A stretch of DNA of 64,000 bases from Amaurobius ferox (taxonomy: Eukaryota > Arthropoda > Arachnida > Araneae > Amaurobiidae): positions 153,305,178-153,369,177 of the forward strand of contig OX578136.1 of assembly GCA_951213105.1 (NCBI GenBank), read 5' to 3'. A model generated the notes under the pieces. That model was not told the origin of the DNA and did not search any database. It worked only from the letters and a program-made list of their open reading frames with translations. Positions 23,042 through 38,000 of this stretch are shown one piece after another. Positions within the stretch are counted from its first letter, which is position 1; each line of letters begins with the position of its first letter. The position numbers and the translations under genes are program-made.

Positions 23042-26000
23042 GTATGTACTATAAAATTGTTAAATAAAGAATCAACTATTTTGTTAAGAAATGAAAGTTG
23101 TTCAGCCAATAATTTATGTGTAGTAAGCAATACAGGAAAGAAAATTAATATACAGAGTAACCCTCAACTTTCTATAAACTTTGTGAAACATCACATGTTT
23201 CATATATTTCTAATGGAAAAGGGTTAATAACATCTATGCTTGGGATAGGCAGAAACAGGAGCATTACATAAAATGTAAACACTTTTCTCGTTTTGTTGGA
23301 AATATGGTTAAATTTATGAATATATAAAAAAATTTTAAATATTTTGAGCTTTATTTAAAAAGTATCTGAGTGATTTTTTTTCATTTTTCTTACTTTCATT
23401 CAAAATATCTTCGAGACTATGAAATATAGATATAAATACTAAGTAGCAAAAATATGTATTAAGAACTGTAGTTACAAAAATCATAAACTAAAAGTGCTAG
23501 CTCTGAACAACAAGCAAAAATTTGTGGTCTTGAAAATCCCTACAAGTGTATATAATTGGATTTTGGATTGGGCTCTTAGTGTATAGTGATTATAATTTCA
23601 ATATTTTTCTATTTTAACCTAGGCTATCCAATGAGTGGGAAAGCTGTAATATTTAAAATGGGTTGAATGTTGCAGCTCAATGAGTTTATATACACCTTGG
23701 TGAAATATTGGTACACAAGGAGATTTTTTTTTATAAGGAAGTTAAATGAACTTGTGAATTCTAAAAATGCTTAATGATTGATGAGATTTGAACAGAATAG
23801 ATGAAAATACACGTTTTCAAGTATGTATTTATGTGCCACCAAGCAAGTTTTTAGATATGCTTTAAATATAAAATATCGTCAGATATATTTCATCGGTTTA
23901 ATGTATATACCTCCAAACAAGTTAATAAAATTCAAATTCAAATTTATTAATACAACAAACAAGACAATACAGACAGAACACAAAATTTTGTTACAGTGAA
24001 ACCTAGAAACTAAGAAGTCCATTTAGGTCGGTAAAATAAACTACAATCGAGAGAAATTGGCAACAGGTGCAATACAATAATTAGCAGAAACTATACTTAA
24101 AATAACTATTCTTAGAATAATGAAAAAATATTTCTGTATCCGTATATGAATATATAAACTTTCAATTTATACTTAAAACTGTTAGGTGACTTTACAGATT
24201 TCAGTTCAGTAGGTAAAACATTATAATTTTTAGGAGCTAACCACAAGAAGTTCTTAAGCAAAATTTCATGATTAGCTTTAGGAATAATATATTTAGAGTT
24301 GTAAGAACTAGTGGATCTGATGTTACGATTGATTTTTAAGTAGTTAGGGTTCTTAGATATAAAGTTGATGAATAGTTAACATGTCAGTGTGTTTCCTTAA
24401 CACAGTAAGAGTGTCATCATAACTATTATGCAAAATCAATTAATGCACTCTTTGACTGAACTTTAATCAAAGAATACAGATTAAAAATATGTCACTACCC
24501 CAAATAAGGATACCATAGAAGAAGCATAATTCAAATAAGTTATATAAACATTTTTTAAATGACTGTTAAACAATTGGCCTAAAATGATAATGATTAAATA
24601 TAACATAGTTTGAACACAAGCCACATGGGAATGCCATTTAAGATTACAATCAATATACACACCTAAATATCTACAACTTGGTCAATTATCGGACAATATA
24701 TGGTCAATTATCGGAAAAATCAGAGATTTTGTGTCGATTAAGTAGACAAATGATATCTAATGTCTAAGGATATGTTACGAGATGGTAAGGAAAACAACAT
24801 ATAATTGGTTTTAGAAACATTAATATTTAATTTATTACATTCATATTCCACAGTAAACTATTATAATCATTTTCAGAATACATTAACAGTGTCATCAGTA
24901 AAGGAGTTTAACTTACCATTTAGATTAAAATTACACAAATCATTAATATACAATAGAAATGACAGGTCTTAGAACTGAACCTTGAGGAGAGACACCCGAG
25001 TTTATAGTCATAATACTAGAACTTATGTTACTAATGTGTACCAATTGTTTTCTGTTATTTAAGTAAGATTTTAATCAGTCATGAGCAGTATCACGAAACC
25101 CATAAGCCTGTATTAAAAATGTGAACTAGGTGTCATTTGACACCTATAGTTTTGACTCTAGGTGCCAAATAAATACAACTAGTTGCCATTTTTATATCTA
25201 ACAATAACGAAATTTTTTAAATATTCGTTTTTGTTAAAGATAAAAGAATAATTCAGATTTTTGCATTAAAAATTGTTTTAAATTTTCTTAAAGTAGAATG
25301 ACTAATAAAAAAAACCCAAGACAAAATAAACACAGAATAAATATGCCAATTTTTTTTTTTTTTTTTTTTGCTTGGCAAAAAGGAAACAACAAATTTAAAG
25401 AAATTATATTTTTATTTAGCTGTTTTGAATTCTGCTGGTTGTCTTGTATGGTCATCACTAAAATACAAAATACCCCCTTCATTTCGATAATAACATGTTT
25501 AAAAATTAATTTTCTGAGTAAAAAGTGAAATTATAACAGTTCTAGTTAATGCAAACAGATTGCAAAAATGGAAATTATTTGACAATATAATGGGATAAAC
25601 CAAAAATCGCATATAAATAAAGATTTCAGTGATATTGCCAAATAGTCTTTCTCAAATTACTTACCAAGAATAAAACACATTTAAACCCTAAAATATTATA
25701 AGAGAATTTTGAGTTAAATTTAGGCACTTTTTGCCAATGGGATTTTATTTTAAATCTTTAAAAGACAAGATTCATCTTAAAAGTCTTAATAAAAAGAAAC
25801 AAATTTGCATATTAGACCGGAGATCAACACTCGGTAGAAAATGCAAATATTGGGGTTTTCACAAGAAAATGCAGAGTTGGCAGCTATAGTTCAGTATTTG
25901 CAGAAGTCAATCAGATGTTTTTTTATCATGTTTTATACTTGCTATTCTTTTTCTTGTCATTTCGACAAAGTATAAATCACATTAGTTGCTCTTTGGATAT

Positions 26001-29000
26001 ACTACATTAAAGATTCAAATGTTGCTCCTTACTGAACACACAGATTCACACTCATGGGGAATGGATATTACCTTTAGTGTAGTACCCCATTGTGTTGGTT
26101 ATTTCCAGGAATTTTTTTAAGAAATACAAAGGCCCAACAAGCCACACATCTGGGATTGCGATTATGACTTTGAACATCACCACCTGCAGATTTGTCACTG
26201 CTAGTGATTAAAGTCTGGCTAGTGTTTTTTTTTTTTTAACTGCTATCCAGTCTTCAACATATCCTAATTTAGTCAAAGGAAAAGGGTAGACTGATTGTGA
26301 ACAAGACAAGACCATTGTTGGACTTCAAATTTGATGCCTGGGTTGAAGAATCTAGTCAGCAAATTGAAATTTCTAGTCCCAAATTACAACTAATGCTCAC
26401 TAATTTCGAACACTGCCATAAACGTAAAGTTTTTTAATAAAATCTCATGATCAACAGTGTTGAAAGTCTTCAAGATATCCAAAAATATAGCAGCAATTAT
26501 TTTATTTTTATTACAGTTAATTAACATGGATTCAGTATTAAGTCTTTTACACTAAAGTCATATTGGTTAGAAGAAAAATGTCTTTTGATCAATATATTTT
26601 TAAATTCTAACATTCACTAACTTTTCCAAAATTTTAGAAAAAATCAAAAGAATAGAAATTAGTCTATAATTAAGATCATTAATGTCTCCTTTTTCGTAAA
26701 GCGGAATCACATTCGCAAGATTTATATTTATCAGAAAAATACCCAGAGTTACAGATTTATTGAAAATAGAAGTAAAATAAGAGTGTTCATGATAAAATAA
26801 TTTGATATCTTGGCGTGAAGTCTATGGTTTGAATATCCAGATAAAATCGGGGTGAAAACTAAAAGTGCTAGCTAGCTATAAACAGTTGGCAAGTAATTTG
26901 TAGCACTTTGAAAGCCTGTAAACAAAACAAACAAGTTCCAATTAATTTATTCAGGAAAAATCGAATACACTTATTAAACTTTATGGAAGTTTTACTTTAG
27001 AAAATGTTATTCACGCGAAACCATTTCAGTTTTATCGGACTGGGGCCATTGCCAATTTTGTTTTAGATTTTATTTATTCATTATATTTCTTTAAATTATG
27101 TAATTTTGATAGATAAATAGAATACAGTTTACTTCATTAGAATAGGACCACAAACAACAAAGTTGCAATGAAGCATTTATATTCTCTCCATTGGGCAAGC
27201 AGTCGGTGCTAGTGATAAGCGCATACTACCATGTATCACAAATATCACAGATCTAAAATTTAATTTTTTTACTCTTTTTTACCAAAATTGTTTTATAACA
27301 TAGCTTAAAGAGTATATATAATAAAGAGAAAAATTACATGTTGGGTTCTGTATTAAGTTCAGCATCAGCAGATACTTTTACTCATATCATGTCAAAAACT
27401 GAACTGAGTGATGACCAACTCATCTACCCCCTTTTTCTCCTACCGAACCATTCGGTCTACCTGAAGGTTGAAGGTAACTGTTTGGACACCTAGAACAGTA
27501 TATATAATATTTGGTCTTTATGCCAAAAATTGTTTTATATATTGCTAAATTGGCACTTTCTCAGATAAGTGTCAATAATTTACTGTCAAAATTTATTTTT
27601 ATATCCATTTCTTATTTCTTTAAATCAGAAATTTTTTTAATAAAATTTGTCTGTGCTATAAACACATTTGATTTGATTTGGTTCCTGAGCAACATGATAT
27701 AATTCTTTTCAAATAAATTTATGAAAACTATATTGTCTACATAATGCTATTTCTATGGAAGGTTCGTTTTAAACTAGTATCTCAACAAGCACTGGTCCTA
27801 GAAACTCAAAACATGGACTACATTGTAAGTGGGGCTATTCCAAGGCTACCCATAAAATTTCATGAAATTCATTGTAGCTGTTCACGCGTGAAGATGAAAC
27901 ACACACACAGACAGATTTTCAATTTTATTTATATAGATTATATTGTATGTATATTCTTATACACTGTATATTTTTTTGATTAATGGATTTTGTTTTCAAA
28001 ATTTTTTATTCCAACTCTCTTTTTTTTCAGTTGATGATGGTACTGGATCATTGGATTGTGTCTTATGGCATAAAGAACCACCTTCAAAGAAAATAACAAA
28101 TGAACTCCAAAAGAACTTGGATTCTCGTAATATTTATGTTTTACTAAATTTTACAGAAAAAAAAAACATATTTTTTATGATGGATTTTTTAGAGTATTGC
28201 AGTAATGTTTTAAAATTTTAATTTTATATGCATGTAATTTTTACTATAAAATTTCCAATTTTGAAGTTTTATTTGAGCTTAATCTTTTTGCGAGCTTAAC
28301 ACTATCAAATACTTTATATTTAATAGTTGTTTGATAATATCTTGTTCCTTTAAAAGTCACCTGTAAAAAATAATTTTACTTGTATAATATTATATGTACA
28401 TAATAACTGGATTGGAATTGGATGTTTATGTAGACTTTTAAATGTTATTACATGATCAGTGTATTGAGATAAAAGCTGTATTTTCTTTTAAACATCAATA
28501 GATAGTGCTACTTCACTTTAAATATTGTTATCTTTGTATTGATGTGGAGGCAGTTTGATCTCTTTTAAAGAATATAAAATGCTTATTTGACCACAATTAT
28601 AATTTTTTTTTAAACATTTGGCATATGCAATTCTTTCATAAATGATTATTGATTCAAATTCTATCAAATGTTGCCATTCAACCCCAAAATATTTATAATA
28701 TTCACAAAAACTTTATAATAAAAATGTGTGTGTTCAAAAAAATATGATACTGTATAAATCTACTGACTTTGCCTTTTAATTTGATTCATCTGATATATTC
28801 AAAGAAGATGGCTGTTGGTTATACAGCAGAAACTCACAGATATAAGAGATTCAATATAGTAATAATTCATATTAAATCCCAAGATATATCTCGGAACTAT
28901 TTTTTTTAAATTCAAATTAGTTTAGTTATATTGAGGTGCAATTTTGAGTGATTTTCACACAAATCGGTTTCATAGTAATCGAAAATATTATCACAGGGTT

Positions 29001-32000
29001 TCCAACTTGACACCATCAGAAATATTAGAATATTTTTTCCAACAAGCATTGAACCAAATCCATAGGATAATAACTCATAATTAAAAAACTTGTTGAATAT
29101 ACATAAAAGTATATGTATTTTATGCAATATTATTTTTCTTCTCTTACATTGGAGAATTAACGATTCACTCAATTCTAATTTTTGGCATGAATATGGAATA
29201 ATAGCTTCACATTTGAATAATAAAAAAACTATTCAAGTTATTATAAAATATATGGCATCACGTCTAAAAATTACCTTTTAAAGAATAAACACTTTATAAT
29301 AAAAGTCTTTATTTGATCATACTAATCATTCAAATGTCCATCATCAGAGGCAATAGTGAAAAAAAAAGAAGATATATTAACTTTCATATCCAGTCAAAAA
29401 CTGTGAAAAAAAATTGCATATGAATTTCCAGATTAAACAAGAAAAATATTGGAATTAAACATTTAATTATAAAATTGATACAGCAGATGTAAAATATAAA
29501 AATTTAGATGCCATGAATATTGAAGATGAAGAAGAAGAATTAGATGGCATAACTATTTAGAAATTTAGTTGTCTAAATATTCATGCAAAGATTTAACTCT
29601 CAAGGAGTCAGGAATATGTTAATAGTATCTAGAAGGCTATTGAGATCGCATAAACTATTATTCTAAACAATAAAACTTGTCCTGACTTTCAACCTTTTAC
29701 CTTATAAATCGAGTCTTCACTACTATCCTAAAATTTTCCATCCTCTGGTTCAGTTTTGTTGCGAATTTAAATTTAAACCAGCCCAATCTACTGTTACTCC
29801 TATGTTTAGTCATATATGTACCATTGAGTTTAAAAGTAATATCTCAGGCTGGAATGCATGTTATCCCCCTCCTTTCCCCTGAAAATAGTTATACATTTTA
29901 TATTGGTGATATTAAACATGCTGTTGACATTAGATTATCTAAACATGCATGTAATATTAAGACTAATAAACTTTCCACTGCTTTATTCCAAATTGTTATT
30001 AATCATAACTTTATCCCAGTTTTTGATAAAACCGTTCTTTTAACTAACTGTAATGATCCACATAATATTTTGCATTTTGAATCCTTTCATTTTTATATTT
30101 ATCATGACTCTATTTGTAATGTCAGCTCTGTTCAAATCCCCAGTTTCACATGGCATCTTATTTTCTACTCCTTGAGTGAAATCTTTATAAATTTTTATGC
30201 ATCTAAATTTGTTATTTTTATATTTTACTTCTACTGTTTCAATCTTATAATTCAATGTTTTTAATTCCAATATTTTTCTTTGTATAATCTGGCAATTCAT
30301 ATCACATTTTGTTCACAGTTTTTGACTGGGTATAAAAGCCAATGTAACCTTTATTTTCACAATTGCCTCTGATGATGGACGTTTAATGTCCAAAACTGCT
30401 TGGGCTTTTAATGTGATTTTAACATCTTTTAGTGTGATCAAATAAAGACTTTTATCTTAAAGTGTTTATTCTGTAATTTTCAAATTATGTTATTTGTTAA
30501 ATTTGAAATAAATTTGCATTAAAATTTCTCGTAAAGTTTCAAATCTCTTATAAAAGAGTTGCTGGTTGTCTTTCTCCTTATCATATGGGTTTCACCAAGA
30601 TGTGGTATATTACTAGTAATTTAATATTGTAAACTCACATCATATCTGGTAATCACAAAAACTGCTTATTACTATAGCAGAACCAGTGTCAGTTTGAAAG
30701 TTTCTCAAATTTAAATATTAATTTTTAACTTCAATGTTATATTTTAATAAGTTGATTTTGTGCTTCATTATAAATGCAGTAATTGAATATAAAGGGATTT
30801 CTAATCATTTTATAAATTTTTAAGAAATATTTTCAGTTCTATTTAATATTTTTAACATTCTGGATACCAGGTTCTTTTGTGGGGATTGGGACTTATTCTC
30901 AAGTGTGCTGTGTGCTTGCTGTTCCCTATTTTACTACATTGGGATAAATACTTTATATATGAAATAATAAAAGTGGTTTTATTTTGTGAACCAATGATGC
31001 ATTGAGTTTATGTACAATGTCACAGTTTATGTCCAGACATATTTTATAGCTTCTGTATGAAGTTATGTTATGGTTTATGTACTAAAAATACTCATGCAAG
31101 TTTGCCCAGATCAGATACACAGATTGCGAACTTACAAGCAGATACATGCAATCACTTATTTAGGGTATATTGCACCTAAGCAGTGAAGATGGACAGCAAT
31201 GTAATCGCAACTCAACCCCATGAAACAATAAGCTTATATAAACATTGCATGCGTAATATTGTAAGTTCAGTATCCCTCAATTAACTGGGAAACATTTTGG
31301 CACTATGGGGTTCTTGCAATGCAATTACATCGCAGTCCGTGACAGAGGGTATTGCTATTGAATGGATTGAGGTTATTATTTTTACATGTATCAGGGTGCA
31401 TCAACCACTTCTCCCCGAGTGGTCATACCCAGATCGCAAGCATACATGAATTGTAATTGTGTACTTATGCTGTGGACATATACATGATCACCAACTACTA
31501 AGCTATCGCAAGTTGAGAACTTTTAAAAAATAGTATAGCTGCATGTGTGTGCCTGCTTTCAGAATTTGCTACGATTTCTAATGTAATTTTATTAGAGGCT
31601 TGTATCTTAAATCCCAGGTAGTGTTAGGTATTCATTCCAATGATTTATATTTCTGTATTGAGTATTAGCTGAGATCTTAGATGCACATTATGAACATTTA
31701 CACAAATAATATATAGGTTATATATTATAATAACGTGACTAAATTTTTAATGATATTATTCTCCATTCATAATGGATACTGTATCACTTATACACTCTCT
31801 AAATGGGTTTCTGGTTTTAACACAAAAGAGCAGAAATCTAAACAAATCGGATAAAAATCTATTTTATGAAAATAGATATAAATATTGATCTCTTATAGAA
31901 ATAGACATATTGATCTTTTATGGAAATAGACATAGATATTAAATCATCATGACAGATCTTATTTCAAAATGCAGGATAAGCATATATTAAATATTTTTGC

Positions 32001-35000
32001 AATTTTCTAAATGCATGGCTTACCTGTGTCTGAATAATCAGAATACTGTACTCAGAACTGACTGAGAGGCAATGTCACCAGTTGTAATATTCTTCTATTT
32101 AACTGTAACTAACAGGCTGTGCATATTAGATTTTCTCAATGTTAACTGAAATACAGTTCAGTCACACTCATCTACAGTCACTTACTCTTATCCTGCATTC
32201 GAAAACAAGCCCTGTTATGATGATCTTGTATTTATATCTATTTCCATAAGAGATCAATATTTATATCTATTTCCATAAAAATGTATTGTTATCCAATTTT
32301 TTTTTAATTTTTGCCCTTTTATGATAAAACCAGAACATGGAGAGAATGTATTATAGTCATACAGCATCATTAAGAAAGAAATATAATATCATTTGAAATT
32401 TAGTCACCTCATTATAACAAATTATCTATATATTATTATTAATATGCATATCAGTTAAGGTTTATAGAAACAGCATATCTCATTATTCCATTTCTGTCTG
32501 TATGACTGCATTTGACTCTTGACAAGAAATGTTTAGTTTGAAATAGAAAATTTTACAATGGGAGAAATCGAAACTGTGAACAGAATCCTCATTTTTTTTT
32601 TTTTTTTTTATAATTCTGAAAGTGCTTTTTATGTATATACTTTTGTGTTCTGCATTTATTGATATGAGGAAATTTGTCATAAAATTTCTGGTATTCTGGT
32701 CATAATTGCTTTATAATCATTCCATTATGAGAAAAACTGTTGAAATATTATCTAAAACAAATAAACATTTGTTTTTATGAAATAAATGCAAAAGTTTCTA
32801 TTTTGTATCTTTATCAAAGTGATAAATATTTTAGCAGTGACATGTTAATAATCTTTGAAGTTTTATGAGAATTATGTTTGTTAATATTGTGCACTTCATT
32901 TTTTGTCACTTTAGAAAATCTCCTGCTAAGCATTGAAGCAAGTGCTACCTGTCGCTTATTTTTAAATAAAATCGAAATGAATGAAGATGAAACAGAATGT
33001 CAAGAATATGTTCATGGTGATATAATATGTTGCCTTGGAAATGTGAAATTGGTGAAAGGAAAATTGTTGATTGATATCAAACATCACTGTATCCTTTGAT
33101 AGTGTATTAATAATTTTGGACATTTTTAAATGAATTTTTGACACTTTATTGGTTTTCCAAATACTGTGATATGCAAATCATCTAAAAATTTATATTGTGA
33201 AATAATCCAAAATTAAGTTATTTCATTATTTTAGAAATTTTAGTGCTTAAATAGAAATGCTTTTGGAAATTGCAGTGCTTAAGTTCATTATTAATAATAA
33301 CCTACTTTATTTGATAAATACTGTTTATTAACATATTTTGCTTTTTGACTTTGTATTTTCTTGCATGATCAGTTGAGTCTGATTGATTTGATATTGGCAC
33401 ACTTTCTTTTAAGAGAAACTTTAAGTTTGATAAGTACTATACAAAGTAGCAAGGAAAGTCACGGACCATGCCAATAATTCAAGAAATATTAGGATTATTG
33501 TATATTGTTTATATTCGTATTCAGCAACGTGTTCTCCTTCAGCAACAATGCATGCACACGTGTAATAGGGTGTCTTTGCATGTTTTCGAGTGTTGCTGCA
33601 TGCAGGTTAATAAAATTGTTTCTTTTAAAACCGTTATTTAGAAATTTTCGCCTTAGAACAGAAATGCTTTTGCAATGCTCTACAACTTTGTAATTAACTT
33701 TTCCAATATTTCTAACAAGAAGCAGAAGAGTCCCTTTATCCCCTAAAAAATGAAGTCACCCCTTTCCCTAAAGTTGTCTCTGTGTTGCACCATTGGGGTT
33801 TCCTACACACCTGTATAAAAGAATATACAGTAACTTTAATACCTCTCAATTTATTGGTCTGGTTATATAACTTTTCTTGACACCATGTATATATGATATA
33901 ATTTTAACAAATTCCTATTTTTTATGTGCAGTGCTATAACATTGATTCACTGTTATTTCACTGCGCATGTGTCAAATGTCCAGACATCTTTATTCAAGTT
34001 ACATTCTTTATCGAAATATTACAAGTAATAAACATCTCAAATTAAAGGGTTTGCTAAATTAACTGGTTTCTATGTAGCACCTATCATTTTCAGTAAAAAA
34101 TTTTCATGTTCAAAAAAGTCAACACGTGACTTTCTTTACAAATTAATAAATTCGATATTGTGGGGAAACAATAACACAAATTGAGAGTTTTCTTATGACT
34201 TAATCTTTATTAAAATCCACATATTTTATGTAACTGATTAAAATAAGCATACTGAATTTCAAGGATTTTCGTTAGAGATATATCATGCTCCCTGTGGAAA
34301 ACTAAAATTTCTACAGTCTCAAGAACAGTTCTTGATCACTTCTACACAATAGCATCCACACATTTCTGGTAAAATGAGCTTACAATATTTTTATTCTTCT
34401 AATAATAATGGATAAAAAAATTTATGTTTTTTACCATTTTGGATCAAAAAACATACAATGTCTGAAGAACGGCACATTTTAAGGTTCTATAAATAATTTA
34501 ATTTGCATATAAATAAAACCTTACATATAAATTAGCTATTTTTGTATGAATTTTTATGAATTTGATTGTATTTTTAAACAAGAAATTTGCTTTTGAAAAT
34601 ATAAGAGCTTTCTCCTGGGGTCAGGTGCTAGAAATCAATAGTCTTTGATATTTATCAATTGCAATCAATAGTACCAAATTTCATTTGGTGCAATTTGTTT
34701 GAGCGATTTTGTGCCTGTAAGCATGCAGCCATCATTGAAAAAATGGTGGATATGCATTCAGAGATGCTCAAGATGTATAAATGTATCCAAAACTAAAAGT
34801 CATATTTTTGACCCATACTTTCATTTATACATACCATATATTGTAGGGAAAGTTGATTTTGTTCTTAAAAAGAAATTCTTAAATACTATTTTTTGAAATA
34901 ATTCCGTGAATTAAAGCTGTAATGTTTGGTAACTTGGTGTAAATTTAAAATTTTTTACTTCTAAACTGTGGATACAAGAGCTTAATTCAACAGATTGAAA

Positions 35001-38000
35001 TGGAAAAAAAAATAAAACAGCTGAAAAAGTATCTCATATATCTTAGAGAAAACCTGGAAACCTTGTAGACTTTGAATTCAGCTTAAAATCAGGGGAAACT
35101 CATGGGTTACTTAAAACCTTGAGAGAACTGAGAACCTGGTAAAAGTTTTTATTTTATCATCCTGAAATGATCTTTATATATATATATATTATTTTATTTG
35201 TTTGGTTACTGACTGATATTATTTTTGTAGATAAAATAACAATCTCATGCAAAATGTCATGAAAACACTGAAAATTTATGAAAGGATTTATGGTAAACAA
35301 AAAATTTAATTTCAGAATTTCAATAGGATACCTGATATATTATGTTTTCTAAACTTTAAAATATTTTGGGAAAATGATTTTTATCTAATGTAATATTTAT
35401 GTGACCTGATATACAAATTTAGCAAAAATATGGATTTAGAAGTTTAAATACATATAGAAATTAAGATGCAGTAAATATTTTCATGTGTATTCACATTTTG
35501 TAAAATGAAACTCCAATGAAGTTCAATAAGTTTGATTTTTTCAGACTAATCTATTTCATTTACAGGCTTTAAAGTGCTACAAATTACTCACTAACTGCTT
35601 ATAATTTTAGTTTTTGCCTCAATTTTATTTGGATACTCCGACTACAAACTTTATATCAAAATATCAAACTATTTTACTAACTTGCTTGGTGGTATATAAA
35701 TTAAACTCATGCAATATATCTGACGAGATTTTAGATTCAAGTTAATCTATAAACTTGCCTGTTGGTACATAAATACATACTTGAATACATATATTTCCAT
35801 CTATTCTATTCAAACCTCATCAATCATTAAACATCTTTAGAATCCCCAGGTTCATTTAACTTCCTCATTTTTTTAAACAAAACAAACTATCTCGTGCTGG
35901 AATACCAATATTTCACCAAAGAGTAAGTAAACATATTGAGCTGCAACTCCCATGACATTTTAAATATTGCAGCTTTCCTACCCATTGGAATCGTTAGGAT
36001 ACCCATTGAAGCCAGGTTAAAATACTAAAATATCGAAATTATAACCACTATACTTTGAAAACTAAGAGCTTGATCTGAAATCCAATTATATACACTTATA
36101 GGGCTTTCAAAGAGCTACACATTCTTGCTTATTATTCATAGCTAAAACTTTTAGTTTTGAAGATATAAGCATTAAAAACTTGAAAAATGAAAATTTTTCA
36201 TTCTTCAAATTTACAAGATGATTACTCAAAATCTGTCAGAGCTCTTTGTAAAAACAAATTATAGATCTATGAACTAGATTTCTTAATACATATTTTTGTC
36301 ACTTACTGTGAATATCTATCTTTTATAGTTTCAAAGATATTTCAAGCGAAATTAAGAAAAATAAAAAAAAAATAAAACTCACTTGAACTGGTACTGTTAA
36401 GCTTTTTCGAAAAAATGCTCAAAATATTGAAATGATTTTTATATATTTATAATCTGTACCATTATTCTGTCAAACCAAGTAAAAATTGTTTATATTTTTA
36501 TCTTTTAGGTTCGGAGATATGTGCATCCAAAATATATACATTAGGGGCGCACAACCTTTATAGCAGAAGGGCCATTCACATGAAATGATAAGGCTGATGA
36601 GGGCTAAGATACCCAATTCAGTTTGAAAGTAAATATCAACAGTTTACGTTTGTATATATAGTAATAGTACAATATAAAAGTCTTTTTAAAAAATGTGTAA
36701 AGATTGGCCACATTTAAGCAGCTTAGTGTGATGGTTGAGACTGAATTTTACCAACAATTTTTGGTATATTGTGTTCAAAGCTAGTTGTTGATATTCTCAA
36801 GACAGATTGCAAGCGTTGATTTGTCAATTTATTTCTTAATTTTGACGTATTTAGATTCATAAGGGAAAATGTTTGTTCGCATATATAGGTACTACCAAAC
36901 ATGGTAGCACATAAACTTGCATTATCTTTTAAGTGCAAAAATTCATCAGGTAGAGTTTTATAAAAGTCAAGAATGTGTAAATCACAGAATATAGACTTGA
37001 ATAAGTCAGAAGTTTGTATGTCAATAAGTTCCATTTGAACATTTTCAGGAGCTTCCTGAACTGGAACAGAAGATGGATCACCAAACAATTTCATTTTAAC
37101 CTTATGCTACTCAAAATTTGTTAATCACTTTTCAAATGAGTTAAACAGCTTGTTTATTTGTTCTGAATAATCCAGTGGTTTATCAGGAAAATTTCCCTTG
37201 AGTTTCATCCCGTAAGGAAAGTTGATGGAATTTTGACAACTTAGCTGCTTTGAGAACATCTGGAGTTTTAGTTTGAAAGCAGATATTGCATTAGCCATTT
37301 GGTTAACAAATTTGTTTTTTCCCATCAATTTTTTGCTTAAGTCATTCAGATGGGCTGTCACATCAACCAAAAATGCTAAGTCACACTTGAAAGATGGTTC
37401 TTTTAACATCCTAGTTTGCTTGCCTTTTTTTTTTTCAAGGAATGGTATTATTTCATCAATCAAGTCAGCAAACCTTTTCAATGCCTCTTCACAGCTCATC
37501 CACTGTACCTCACAGTAATATATCAGATCACTATGTGATGCATCTGTATGTTCTAACATTTCCTTAAATTGTCTGTGATTCAAACCATGTGAGTGAATAA
37601 AATTAATAGCATCACTCACTGCCTTCATTAAGCGGTCGAATCCCAGTTCTTTTGCGCACAGCTATTCCTGGTGAATAATGCAATGATACCCAAGCAAATC
37701 TTTGTCTCGTTCACCTAAATGGTTTCTCAGCAAACTCATCACACCATTCTGAACTCCAATCATAGTTGGAGCACCATCTGTGGCAATACTAACTAGTTTG
37801 TTATTGAAATTATGTGCAGAACACAAATTCAAGATGGAGGATAACATATTGGCTCCAGTTGTTCTCCCCTTCATTGAACTCATTCCAACCAGTTCTTTTG
37901 TTACCTCAAAATTTTCAGAAATCCCTCTAACAAACAAAAGCAGCTGATCTGTTGAAGTGTTGTCTGTTGACTCAGCAGCTGGTAGCGAAAGGTACATAAA

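Larger units (their letters stand above)
29281..30475 (+). mobile_element. Penelope-like element remnant with inverted terminal copy
   Basis: The right end (30370-30475) reads CTCTGATGATGGAC...GTCC, then AATAAAGACTTTTATCTTAA and AGTGTTTATT. The left end (29281-29350) is its reverse complement: AATAAACACTTTATAATAAA, GTCTTTATTTGATCA, GTCCATCATCAGAGGCAAT. Inverted partial terminal copies are usual for Penelope-like elements. Between them the endonuclease remnant at 29824-30264 is recognisable; the reverse transcriptase is not. Confidence 0.7.
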
